A stretch of 64,000 nt of DNA, taken from contig VUYV01000004.1 in NCBI GenBank assembly GCA_008711295.1, positions 6,844,577-6,908,576 of the forward strand, read 5' to 3'. Below, in pieces: positions 12,849-25,100 of this stretch. Below the pieces are notes generated by a model. It had not been told where the DNA came from. It made no database searches and worked only from the letters and a program-made list of their open reading frames with translations. Source of the stretch: Anarhynchus alexandrinus. Taxonomy: Eukaryota > Chordata > Aves > Charadriiformes > Charadriidae. The position numbers and the translations under genes were made by a program. Positions within the stretch are counted from its first letter, which is position 1. Every line of letters begins with the position of its first letter.

Positions 12849-15800
12849 GTGAGTGGAGGCAGGAAAACACGCTCAGCTTTTAGTGCAGCACTCTCTTTCC
12901 TGCACGGAGAGGGAGATCTTGGTGCAGAACAGCTTTTCTGACTGGTTACTCCATGCCCAAAGGCTTGTACAAACCTCCCCTTTGGCCTGGCAACTGAGTC
13001 AGCTTTGGGCTCCTTTACTGAAAATCTGCCTCCTTGCAAAATCTTTTGTCCAAGGCACATGGTCACCACAAAGCGCCTCCAGGTCCCTGTGGCAGCCTGG
13101 CCATCAGCCTGCCTTGCCCAATTCGTGGAGCAAGTGGGGCTTTAGCACGTGGCCAAAGTGGTGCTATCAAGTCAAAGTGTCAAATTCCTGGGGGCACAGC
13201 CTGCCCTGGCCAGGGGGGCAGGCTGGGCTGGGTGCTGCTCTCGCCGAGAGCGGGTTTTTGGCTTAGCGAGTTCAGCAGGCATCTGGCAGGTATTCACAAC
13301 GTCTGCAGGGGGCTAAGCCAGACAAATTTGACCTCCAGCATGTAGAGAGCATAAGGGAAGGGCCCTGCGTTTACTGCCATAGTCAGCAGGAAAAGCTTAG
13401 CAGTTTTGGGGGGCAGACCCTGCCTTGCCCCCGGAGCAATGTGCTGTGCCCCTGCAAGCAGGGGTCTGGCAGGGAGGGCACAGCAAAGCTGCTCAGCTGA
13501 TCCCAGTTTTACCTAGAGACATATTTAATCAAGGGAAATTCAGGGGACAAGTGCCCAAGCAAAAGCAATGGTGTCTGTGACTGAAGAGAACAAGACTTTA
13601 CGGCAGTAATTTGGGGCACAAACTGAGGCGCCTCATGCCAGTTTTGCAGGGGGTGGCATCGCCCCAGGACGGGCCCCACCGCAGCCCCCACAGTGCTTCC
13701 CCCAAGTCCCTCCCAGCAGATGATGGGAGAATAGGTACAACCTGGGGCAATGACAGATTTTCAGTGTATTTCTGGAAGTCTTGGTTTAACTTCTTCTGCC
13801 TTGAATTATCAGGGCATCTTTGGACATGGGACTCTTCGTCTCAAGTGCTTGAGCTGCCTCCAACAGGCAGGGAAGGTGTCCTGGTAAGGGAGGGCTGACA
13901 CGGGTGTTCACCGCAAACAGAGACATCAGATGCCATCTCAAGGCCAAATTTAAGTGTGGGTAATTACATTTCCCCATTTAAACTGTCGGCCAGTCTCAGC
14001 TGGATAAAATGTTCCCTTCCTAGCTGGAAGTGTTGCCGTGTCCTGGGAAACAGCTGCTGTGACAAAGTTAGGGGGCAGCTGCTGAGTGGAGGGGACTGAC
14101 ATATTTGTGGCACACAGCCGCCCGAGGCCAGGTACCTGGCGGCAGGAGGCAGCACTGCCAAGGGCTCGCCTGCGTGCTGGGAACCCCAGGAGCCTTTCTG
14201 GGCTTTGGTATAGCTTGAACCAGTGCCCAGCTGGGGAGGGAGTGTTGGGCTAGAGAAGGGCTCAAAGCCAAGTGCAAGTGTGATTTGCGAGGCCAGGTAA
14301 GGGACCACCATTGCCCCAAGCGCTGCCCATAGTGGGGCACTTGATTTGGGACAGGGACAGAGGCCTCTGCCCATCAGGGTGCCTGGGCTCCTTGGAGATC
14401 ATGCTGCCCCAACTACGTGATTTTGATATGGCTAAGTTTGCAAATGAGACCAAGTCCAAAGACATCTGAGTCAAAGACAAACTGAGCCAATGGCCCAACT
14501 TAGTGAAAGCTGGTGAAATACAGACTTTGCCCTTTTCCTTCCTTGCAGCCCTGGTGAAGTGCACAGTCTCTCAAGTAGGTCTTTATGAACGATCAAAGCG
14601 TCTGTGTGGCTTTTCAGGGGGTTGAGCTTCCACTCACAACCCAAGGTCCAGTTTAATAACGTAGCTTGTTAAATAAACAAGCGGCTACACAGAGCCCCAG
14701 CACTGTGACGATGGAGAAGATCCGGTGTTCTCTTCCCACTCCAGCGCCAGCTGTTGATGGACATCTGTCTGTAAAACATTGGGCCTTTTATTGTTTTTAA
14801 TGCAAGAAATGCCTTTTCCTGGAGACCACCACTGAATACTGCTTTGCTAGAAAGGCTCCTTCACAATCCAAACAGAGAGCAAGTGAGCATAGAGGATCCA
14901 TTACCCAAAAACTCAACAAAATCTTCCTCACCCATGAAAAGTGTATGCACAGCGGAGGACGATCATGGGGATGGGGCTGGGAGGAGGGGGGAGCTGTTCC
15001 TGGATGGTGGCGTTCTGGGACCCACCAGAGGAAAATACTTCAGTTTTTCTATCCAGTAACTCTACTGCCTGGCTAACAAAAATAATCCCTTATTAAAGAT
15101 AACAGGAATCTGGCTTGTATGATGCATTCATAGAGATTGATGTGCTTCCAGTTTTCAGAGTTTCTGTACCTTTGGAGAGACTAAAAGCCACAATATTGGC
15201 ACGATGGTGGGGACAAGCTCTCTTGCAGACACAGTTTGGTTTCACATTTTTGCATGTGCATTTGAATTGCAGGCTTAAATCTGATCTTAGACACCAAAAT
15301 AGAGTTGTCAAGGTCTTAACCTGCCTGAAGAGGTGGCCCATTCAGCCTTGCACACGCCGGGGAGTTGAGGGGTGTGTGTGTGTAACAACTGCTTTTTACC
15401 AAAGGCATGGAGCCAGACTATCTTAATTCTCATCCTTTTATTAGACCAGAGATTTGCTTTACTAAGAAAATATGGAAAATGCAAATGCCAGTAATATGTT
15501 CCTTTAACTGAGCCAAATTCCACATGTTCTTATGCTCTCAGATACCTTCAGGAGCAGCATTATTTTGTCTAGTGTGCAAAAAGCACAGCAGGCTCTTAGA
15601 GCAAGAAAGCATGGCAGAGCCATTGCTACTGTCCCCGAGAAGGGCTGTCCCAGAGTCCCTCACCATGGGACAAAGGCAGCCAGAGGGTTACAAAAGCACG
15701 GTGCTGCCACAGGTCACCTAGAGTCACCTCAACGCTGGCACACGTCCCCCGCATCTGTTTTGTGTGGGAAGAGGTGATTTCAGCCTGACAGGTAAAATCA

Positions 15801-18402
15801 GGCGTTCTTACAGATCGGTCCTGGAGGAGAAATCGGTGGCGAGATAGATGCTAATTGCTAATGAGAAATGGTCCATCGGAACTGGCAGTGGCCCCAGCTC
15901 TGAGGTGGTAAATAACCCTAGTGCTTTTTTGGCAGTAAAGCAAAAATCTGTTTTTGTGCAATGGTCAGCAGAGGAGAACTCAACCGGAGCAACCTGGGGG
16001 GCTCCCAGGGAGAAGGTTAATCCAGGGGTTGTTTTAGTGCCTCTCAGGATTTGTGATCCATTTTTGTGCCCGGAAAAGGTTTACTTCAGTATAGGAAAGT
16101 TCCACCCATCTCAGAATAGCTTTGGTTTTCCGAAAACAATTTGATGTCATCAAAGATGATTTTACCCTTTGCCTCTTCGCGGGTGAAATTGCAGCTGAGT
16201 GACATTCTCATGTTATGCAGGGACAAACACGGCAGAAATTCCTCTGATAGAAGAGCGCTAAATCGTAGGGTCACCTTGTCAGTGTGGCGAGGAGGTCCCT
16301 GTTTGGCTCCCACCAAAGGCAGGTTTGAGTGGGGCCTTGATACATGCGGCTCCTTCCTGGGACTCGGCTCTCCCACCCTGAGCTCCCTGTGCAATGGCAG
16401 GACCACGGAAGTGCAGAGCCCGGATGTCCATCTCCTGGCTCCTTTCATTCCTGTTTTTCACAGATGAAAAGCGTGATTTCCTCCTGGTAACACCCAGGAG
16501 CTGGCAAGTTTCAGCCTGGAGTGATTTTTTTTTTTTTTTCTCTTAAGAGCTGTGATAAAAATAACCCCCGGAAAAAAAAATCAAGCACTCAAACCCTTGA
16601 AGGCCTGACGCAACCTTCACTCACAGGAGCACTAGGACCAACAATACCATAATAAAGATCTGAGGTATCACCAAGAAAAATAGGAAGCAGCCAAAGACGA
16701 AAAAGGTCACCGCAAGCTCGCTGTAAACACCCTTGCTTTGCACGTATCTCGGCTTTGCTGGTTTGATTGCTAGCAGGCAAGAGTGTGACGCTGCATTTTC
16801 GGTGCTACAGGTATTTATTTTACACTCTGGCTCTGAGTCTGAGCCTCCGAATGTAAAAACAATCAGAAGGCTGAAGTGTAAATTCTCCCTGCTGATTTAT
16901 TTACTGTTGTGTTTTTATAGCACCACATGGCTCTAAGTTTGCACTGGGCCCATTCAACCAAAACCCATGTCATACACTTCCAGAGAAATGAATGACTTTA
17001 TAAATTCTCTACAATAATAATCCCACGTACAGGAATGCATGCAGAGAACACCCAGACGGGGCTGGAATGTTTTAAGAATATAATATTGTGCTTTTTTGGT
17101 CAGGGAAACACATTTCTCTCAGGGATATGTGGTGTGGCCCAGGCTCCAGCCCTGTCTGCCTACCACCTGTAATGAGCCCTTTGGGAGATTTTAGTTCAGG
17201 CCACCCAAACTGTGAGCTGGGCAAAGAGACATCAGCGCTACGAAGTTAACAGCCTTAATGAAGCCCGGCCCAGAGGAGACTCAAAACATCCACAGTGGGG
17301 GAAAAAAAAGGAAAGAAAGAAAAGAAAAGGCTTTGATAGGAAAAACATCTGATCTGTGTTCTCTAATCTTTGCTTTGTTAGTTAAAGCATCTTTAAAGGG
17401 CTTAGTACCTCTGGAACAGGGACCTCTTTCTCTCCCTTCAGAAACACCAATTAGAAAAGCAGGAAACTGCTTCCAGAAACGGGGACTCTTTAAAAGAAAA
17501 CTTAAATTTAGCTCAAGGGATCTGATTGCCTCTTTTTCACAAGCTATTTTTTCCCTCTGTTGTGTGGCTGAGCAATGGTTTTCTCCAGGGTGAGAAAGCG
17601 GCTCCTTGTGCTGATCCTGCTGATGGAAATAAAACACAGTGGGACAAGGAGAGGGTAGATTTATGGAATAAAGAGACGGGAAGAACAGAGAGTTTATCTT
17701 TTAAATATAGTGGGAATGACACTCTTATGGTGTGGCAGCCTGAGGAGCAAGTGTCCCGCACGTTGGGAGGAGGGAGGCAGCTGGCTGGGTCCCAGCACCG
17801 ATGCAGACCCTGCGCCCACCACCTCTGCCACAAGCCATGGAGGCAGCAAGGGCTCAGATGGGCAGAGACTTTGCTGGTGGTTGCAGATCACATTGCCTTT
17901 GCACTGCTCTATCCTCCACAGGGAGAGAAACGCGTCTTCCCTTCCCCAGGGCTCTCGGTGTTGGGGGCATGGGGGCACCACCCTTTCCCTTGACAGGGCT
18001 GGCACAGGCACAGTCAATGGCAGAGCAGCACAGCACAGTTGATGGCCAAGTGGCTGCACCTTGGCATGACATGGCACGGCCAGCCAAACCTTGCTGCCAG
18101 CAGAGCTGGTCACAGTTCTCCTGGCAGCACCCTGGGGACCACATGCCACGCTGGCCCCTGCCCCAGGGCTTGGCAGTGGGAGCAGAGATGCCACTGGCAG
18201 CCTGTGGGGTCTTGGCCAAGTAGCAATCACCTGGACAGAGGTGGCTGCTAGTGCCATGGGAGTCCCTGCAGCTGGGCTGGGGCCCTGATGGCTGTCCTCC
18301 CTGATGGCCACCCTCCCTCAAGGCTGTCCTCCACACCAGGCCGTATTGCAGCCCCGCTCCAGTCACAGCTGTTACAAATGATGAACCCTCTCATCTCCAC
18401 AG
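12849..18402. other. Unique non-coding DNA with minor simple repeats
   Basis: No recognised gene. Small simple repeats are a (GT)6 run at 15372-15383, a T15 run at 16525-16539 and an A9 run at 16572-16580. From 17.5 to 18.4 kb a GC-rich patch carries many overlapping frames on both strands with frequent TGGCA/TGCCA words; I treat these as compositional. An element-like AT/CpG-containing stretch near 16.14-16.27 kb is listed as a finding. Confidence 0.55.
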
Positions 18403-18484
18403 ACCCTGTTAACCCAGAGGCTAGAAGGGAAACATCTGAACAAGCTCCTGGCTCTGTTCATGAAATTCCTGGACATAGTCCATG
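18403..18484 (+). other. Candidate internal exon, 82 nt, unidentified product
   Basis: The acceptor-like CCCTCTCATCTCCACAG ends at 18402, and the donor-like GTAAGATC begins at 18485. Between them lie 27 open codons plus one base. The encoded peptide starts TLLTQRLEGKHLNKLL and ends FLDIVH, a leucine-rich amphipathic pattern typical of a helix in a folded protein. An in-frame stop (TGA at 18382) lies just upstream of the acceptor, which fits an exon boundary. However, the same frame stays open downstream past the donor to 18669. No family is recognised, and no neighbouring exon of matching phase was found by eye. Confidence 0.2.
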
Positions 18485-18959
18485 GTAAGATCTTTTTCTC
18501 TCTAGCAGAATATTTTGCTTTGGACCTCAGGGATATTACAACAGTTGTTTGTAAACAGTTTGCATCCAAAGTTAGCAGGGGGGTGAGCAGAGGAATCACG
18601 TATCAACTTTGTCCTCTTGAACATCTAAAAAATGTTGCAGCTACATTGGCACTGCCATTGCAGATTTAAGAAGTCAGCCAAAAAGGCCAGTAGCCCTCAG
18701 GCAGCCGCCCATGCCTACCTCTGCCTACAGACACACGACCAGGTGGAGCAGGACCGCCGGAAGCAGCCCTGCAAGGTGCCTGCCTGCCGGAGGCACACGC
18801 TGCCTCTGCTCGGGTTAAAATTCATCCCAGAGCCTGTGGCCAGGTACAGACCAGCAGAAGGAGGTTTTCTGGGGAAGGAAGGAGGCAGTTGGAGCCAAGA
18901 AGCTGCAGGGCAGGTAACTGCTGAGGATGCCAAGAGTGATGAGCACTTTGGAAAACCTG

Positions 18960-19045
18960 GTGTCCCTCTGTGAAAGGCTTGGTAGGCTGTGAGGTGGCAT
19001 AAAGCTGGGATTGAACCCAAGCCCTGACCCCCCTCCCCACGCTCC
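18960..19045 (-). repeat. tRNA-derived SINE relic (MIR-like), reverse orientation
   Basis: GGTGGCATAAAGCTGGGATTGAACCCAAGCC resembles the reverse complement of a MIR-type head. TGGGATTGAACCC corresponds to the Pol III B box (GGTTCRANTCC) read backwards, preceded by the GTGGCA word found in MIR. Only the region around the B box is legible, so the ends are approximate. Confidence 0.55.
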
Positions 19046-21349
19046 CGAGCCCCTTGCAGTATCCAGCCTTGAAAACAAGATACTGACCCTGGGTCCCTCC
19101 CTGTCCTCCTTTCCACCTCAAGTCCCTACTCACAGCCAGCTGAGGTTTGTATCAAAAAGAGAAAACTTGTGAAAAAATGCCAATAAACTTCCTGCACCAT
19201 AATGGGGGGAAGGATAAAATCTTCTCATCACTGCAGAAAGGATTTCTGGATTTTGGAAAGGCTTTTGCTTTTCTATACAACCTGAAATGATCTGGCCTCT
19301 GTGAGACCTCAGTCCTGATGTGTGAAGCTGTTGCAACTGTGATCCTGGGAGACACCTGAGCTGGTGCAAAAGCAAGTCTCTGCGAGACTGTGTGGCCCTG
19401 ACATGAGACATCAAATCTAGGACAGCCAGAGCTTGTTACCCTTCAGGAAGAACTGCAGGGGCCACAGCACTGGGCGCAAAAGGGCTGGGGGGCATCTGCA
19501 GGCCACCTGTGTTGGCAAAGCTTTTTCTCTTTTTCTTCTCAGGATGCCCCTGAGATTGTGTTACCTGTCATCATTTCTGGGAACAAGTGTATTTTAAGAG
19601 ACATCTTTAAAACTGTGTCCAGTGTCAGGCTCCCACTCATACATACAGGCTCCCAGAGCACTTTTGAGTAAATCAAGCCACAGCTTTTTCCAAGGGCAGT
19701 GTTTTCTCCCTCAGGTTTTCCCATCCAGAGATGCCTTGGCTGCCTGACTTCTCCCACTGTTGCAGGCAGCACAATGCCTCCACGCTCCTCCCTGCTGGCC
19801 CTGACTGACTGGCGCTGCGTGCTGCTGCAGCCCAGCCATCCTGACAGGTCCTTGAGTGTTTTTCTGGATGTGATGGATTGGCACAGGCCATCAGCAGAAC
19901 CCAGAATTTTTCTTTCCATCCTTTGCTGGCAGTCTTTCAGCTGATGTTGGGAGGACCTTATTTGCTTTTTTCTTCAACTAACACTTTCCCTTGGCGTTAA
20001 AAATATCAGCAGTGGTGCTGACACTGGCAACAAGTCCAGAGTATTTTTTCCAGCTCCAGTGAAAAGGTGAATTATGACTCATTGTGCTCAGCCTGACACC
20101 AAATGATGCTGGGTGTAGATGTGTGTAAGATGTGAAAGTGTTTTGCATGCATCTGCTGGGGCTGCTTCTTGTTTTCTGATGCTATTCAAGGCTGCCCAAA
20201 CCAAAACACAGAAAGATGAAGTACATGACCTCTGCAGACCTCTGGCATACAATCAGCAGCAGGAACTACCTGAGATGGGGCAAGGGGCTTTGTGGATTAC
20301 TGCCCTGGTGCCAGGTCAGCGCCAGGCATTTGCCATGGAGGGTCACTGCAGTTTTCTCCAGAGTGCCAGATGCTTAGCTAAGGATCAAGCCACATGGCCC
20401 CAGGTACAGTCCTGGTACAGCCCTGGGTGCTGAGGCTAGGTTAGGATGTAAGCATGTGCAGAGATGCTTACGGATGTCACACCCTGAAGCAAACTGACCA
20501 AAAGGTACATTGCAAATAATTGATCAATAAGAGGAGAAACAGAGGGTGGAACTAGCCCTTGGGCTTTCACATAGCACAAGGCAGAGAATTATTTTTACTT
20601 GTGGCCAACCATGTCTACCTCCTGCTTTCTCCTCCCCCAGCCAGAGACTCCACTCGGTACCAGATGCATTCCCTCCACTGCTTGCTGCCACTCATGCTGC
20701 CTAGCTTTTGTTGCCTGACCCGTCAGACTGAAACAATACAGTACATGTTTTACAAGGTACTTCTGCAGTGGGGAGGGAGAATTTCTAATTTTATGGAGCT
20801 TGTAAACTGAACTTGTAAAGTCCTTTAAAGCCCATAGCTTGGGCATTTCATCCTACCGATGCTTAGGGATAAAGGACAGCAAGGGCAGAGGTGAAAAGGG
20901 CCAAATTCATTGCTGAGATGACTGCAGGCACTAGAGCTTACACAGGGAATGAGTTTTTGTTTAACCATTAGCTTTACAAAATTAGCCTAGCTTGTCTCCC
21001 TTGCAGCTCTTGAGAGTCTCTCAGAGCTAGTTATATCTTCACATGGATACATGAGCACAAAAGACTCCAAGTCAGTGCAGCTGAGACACTGAAAGGACCT
21101 GAATGAAGTGTTTTCGTTTGCGCTTCACCAAATACGGCAGCATCTGGGGAGACAAGTTACACCTCTGGCATGTTTTGTTTATATGCCTCAAAGGTTGGTG
21201 TGAGCACCCCTGGACTGCAACACCACAGAAATGTAAGGTACCTGCTGAAGCAGCCCCTGAGAAGTAATAAATAGCCATCTATTGCAAAGCACCAACCATG
21301 AATGTAATTGAAGGCAAATGATAATAATGGTGAGTATTACAGCAGGGCT
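19046..21349. other. Unique non-coding DNA
   Basis: No gene or datable repeat was recognised. A short GGGCCAAATTCATTGCTG word near 20898-20915 resembles a motif common in sauropsid repeats but is too short to classify. Frames here are short and overlap on both strands. Confidence 0.6.
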
Positions 21350-21430
21350 TCTAATAAAGCCTGCTCTGTGTCTGAGCCAAGTGCTTTACCTGCCACTGTG
21401 GACTCTGCAAGGTAATTATTCCACGGGCAG
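21350..21430 (-). repeat. Possible MIR-like SINE 3' part, reverse orientation
   Basis: CTGAGCCAAGTGCTTTACCTGCC followed by GACTCTGCAAGGTAATTATT resembles the reverse complement of the MIR 3' region (AGCGCTTTACATG then CAAGGTAGGTATTATT). An internal deletion would be required. Similarity was judged by eye. Confidence 0.4.
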
Positions 21431-21920
21431 CTGGGATGATTGATGGAGATATTCATTAAACACAAACCTGACACTTTGCTCTCTAAGCCCAAATAATCCA
21501 ACCAGGCTGTCTTTGAATAGGGTACCCTCCCCTCGGCACGTTTTTAATGGGGGGTTTCAAAATAAAACCAGCAGTTGAGTACCAGAGCCCAGACCCAATG
21601 GGGGGATCCCGGCTTGCTTCTGAGGGCTGAAGGCAGGTGCTCGGGCCGGAGCCAGCTGTGCACACACGGACCCTAAGCAGAGAGTATTAGGCTGTGACAG
21701 CTGCAGCTGGCTCTGAAATAAGCACTGAGCATGAAGAGATTATGATAGATTTTGCTTGTATTATGAAACTGATTTTACATCATATATGAGGCAAAATATG
21801 TCTGTCTCTCAAAGGGATGGAAATCCTTTTGCAGGGCCATGCTGCCAATGGAGCCAAGCTCAGGGCTGCTGGCAAGGGTCAGGCTAATGGAGCATCTTCT
21901 CTGCACAAGGGAGAAATAAA

Positions 21921-22112
21921 CTTTTCTCTTCTCTTCTCTTCTCTTCTCTTCTCTTCTCTTCTCTTCTCTTCTCTTCTCTTCTCTTCTCTTCTCTTCTCTT
22001 CTCTTCTCTTCTCTTCTCTTCTCTTCTCTTCTCTTCTCTTCTCTTCTCTTCTCTTCTCTTCTCCTCTCCTCTTCTCTCCTCTCCTTTCCTCTCCTCTCCT
22101 CTCCTTCTCTTT
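21921..22112 (+). repeat. Pentanucleotide (CTCTT)n microsatellite in a 192-nt pyrimidine tract
   Basis: Every base from 21921 to 22112 is C or T. From about 21926 to 22060 the CTCTT unit is perfect for about 27 copies. After that it degrades into CTCCT/CTTTC variants. The minus strand is therefore a long purine tract (AAGAG)n. Because the period is 5, the tract is free of stop codons and produces spurious repeating frames (SLLFS on plus, REEKR on minus). Long mirror-symmetric pyrimidine runs can form triplex (H-DNA), and such loci are usually length-polymorphic. Confidence 0.98.
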
Positions 22113-25100
22113 ATAAAAGTAGTTTTCAAATTTCTTTGCTATTTTTGATCAAGAACCAGGCTGCTTTGGTCCAGCTGTTTTTGTCTGTAGTGGCAAAATT
22201 AGGGGACAAGATAGGAAGGAAGGACTCATCTCCTCTTTCTTCATCATCACCAGCAAGGGACATCATTCCCATCACGGATGGTCACATTGTGTTTGCTGTG
22301 CTTCTAGCATGGGGCTTTAATGGCAAGGCTCTGGGCTGCAGGCAGGACCTGACTGTCTGTACCATGGGTCTCTGCTTCAAGCAGGTTTGGAAAGAAATTG
22401 CCTCAGAGCAGAGGGGAGGCCGAAGTGATGTGATCTCCAGTGCAGCCCAGCTCAGGGCTCTTTCTGTCACTCTTCCGCAAGCAGGGAGGTTTGGTTTATA
22501 GTCAGACCAAATTGTGCCAATTTCTTGTGCCATACAGACATAAGTGTTAATTCATAAAGATATCAATATTACAGTGCTGAATAATATTAATAGCATAAGT
22601 AGTACCACCTCATTAGTCCTCTAGTACCTGCCCCTCAGGAGAACGGTGTTTAAGAGAATAACAAAATCCAACTTTAAAAAAATACTCTCTAACTTTTTTA
22701 CTAGTATCTCTGCAGCTGTTAAAATGTCAAAGTTGCTAGTAAAGGGCTTCTGTTACTGGTAAGAGGCTGTACAGCTGGTTGTGAATTTTTATGAGTATAT
22801 TGAACTATGTGATTTGGGAGCAAAAGGGATATGTACTCATTTCTGAAGCAGATAATTTTTGTGTGACTGAAGTAGCACCTAATTCCCCTTCAGTTAATAC
22901 CACACATCAACATCCATGTCAAAATTGAAGAAAAGTATTATCATATGAATTAAGTGCCAGATTATAACTTCAGACCTCTTAAAACCTTGGCCAACAGGTC
23001 TTAACAAAAGGAAGTTCCAATTTTGAACACCATAAAGTCCCTGAAAAAATTCTCTCAATGTCTGCTACCTTCACCTGAAATTAGACTTTCTTTAATAACT
23101 CTGCTGGGAAGTGGCAACAAGCATGTCTTGGGCAGTGACCAGGTCCCAGGACAACTTTAGCAACTGCTCTCTAAGCAGGCTAAGGCTCTCCAGGAGTAGG
23201 CAAAGGGCTTATCATGGGCACTTGGGAAACTGTGGAGATTCATCCAAGGATGGATGGTGTACCAGCAGCAAGTCACAGAATTGGAAAGTGGGGATAGAAA
23301 ATGATGACTTAAACACATGATCCAGAGGAACATGTCAAGTGGAGATGCCCTGATGGGCTGTAAGAGGTTTATCTGAATCCTTAGAAAGCTTTAAGGGGGT
23401 TTGTCTTTCCAGATGATCCATCAAGCAACCCTGCTGCGAGGGCAAGGACTCTGCCACAGGCAGCTGGCCCCGGTGCAGCCCTTCAACTCCTCCATGCATT
23501 CTTGCCCTGCCCAGGGCTCCTGCTGTTGTGATACAGTTGAGCATGGCTGAAGAGAACGAAGGTGTAATTCCCTGCCATCAAACTACTGGAAAAAACCAAG
23601 TAGGGTAATAGGACTGGAAAATAAGAGCTTGTAAATTCCCTGCTGGGTATGGGCAGGTATTTGAAGCCTTGCTTGTCACCTGAATGATGCCACTTGGACC
23701 ATCTCTGGCCAGGACTGTGGCAACAATCTTCTCATTTCCTCCTAAAATGATGTGGATGTGAAGGACCAACTTTCTCTGTGGCCATCTTCATTGTCCACAG
23801 ACAAAAAAACGTTGCCTTTGCCCGTGATCAGCAAGTGGGGCTCCCTTCTGGAAGCCTTACCCAGGGCACTGCAATCCACAAAAGTCTAAGCAGCCCTTCA
23901 GAAAATTCAAGTGGAAAACCTGCAGTTTACACAAAGATAACCTCTGGGTCGGGAATTTAGAGTGATCTGAGCCACAGGCTGCTGAGCAATAGGGGTGTTT
24001 CTGGTGCAAGCTTGCCCTGCTCTTCCCCAGACATTGGCCACTGTTGGAGGCAAGAGACGGGCTTTGGTGGAGCTGTGGTTGGACCCAGTGCTGTCTCCAT
24101 GCACCTTCCCAAGGCCCTGACTAGCAAGGACAGCAAGTGGGAACCAGGGTACTCCCAAAGCTGGATGTTTTTACTTGCTCGTGACTCTCTTTCAAAGCCA
24201 GTGAAAGGTTTGTGGTTCCCAGGGCGCATCCGACCCCTCTGGGATGGTTCCTCACTTCCTGCCTGAACCAGGTGTCGGCTGCCGTGCCTGGGGAAATCTG
24301 CATGGGGAAGCAGGATGCATCATGGCTTCAGGCTCCCCTCATGGCACTATTTAGTCACTGGGGTTATGGGAAATTGCCTGAGCTATCCAGGAACTGACAG
24401 TGGGACCCCATCCTGTTATCATGCTCTATGATGGCCCATCAGGAAATGACATAAATACTCTCATTGCTCTCTATTTTATTTTTCACCATTGTGAAGCATC
24501 TTTTTTGTTTTGTTTCTGCTGGTGGCAGGTGACCAATCGCAGTGCCCTGGCTCCCCACATCCTGCTGGGCAAGGTCTGCCTCTGTCCCTCTGAGAATCAG
24601 GCAAAGGATGTGCCTGTTTGCCAGTGTTTTTTCTTGCTGCCCCAGTGATGTTACCTGGGTCAGGAAATTAACCTATTTGAAAAGTGGCAGGAAGGCAAGC
24701 TTTTATCAAGCTGCCTGTGTTGAACGTCCACAGCAAGATCGGCACCGTGCATCAGACAGGACAAGTGCTGTGAGAATATGAGTTCACATAGGTCTGGCTG
24801 TCGTGAACCAGAGTGACTCCAGGTCACTGACTCCTAGCAGCAGACCCCTTCCCTCTTGGAAATCTGCATCTGCCTGGAGTGACTTTTACTGCAACATTTT
24901 TAATTTAACGTTTGCATCTTGCATCCTGCCTATCCCGAGAGGGGAAACTCCCTTTCTTTGTAACTTTGGAAATATATTAAATATTACTGCAAGTTAATTT
25001 CCCTCAAAGAATTATACACCAAACTGCTAGCCAGGGAACTCAGAAGACCCAGAGGAGAACTAGCCTGCCTCGTGAGTACAGGAAAGCCGGCTTGGTACCA

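Noticed and set aside
17537..18366. Several overlapping frames up to 205 codons on both strands
   Set aside because: GC-rich patch with low stop-codon density; openness in many frames at once argues for composition, and no domain is visible.
20895..20940. GGCCAAATTCATTGCTG resembling a sauropsid palindromic repeat
   Set aside because: The second arm and the central words are not present; too short to assign.
21817..22129. Long repetitive frames (SLLFS on plus, REEKR on minus)
   Set aside because: They are translations of the CTCTT microsatellite; a stop-free 5-nt unit is open in every frame on each strand.
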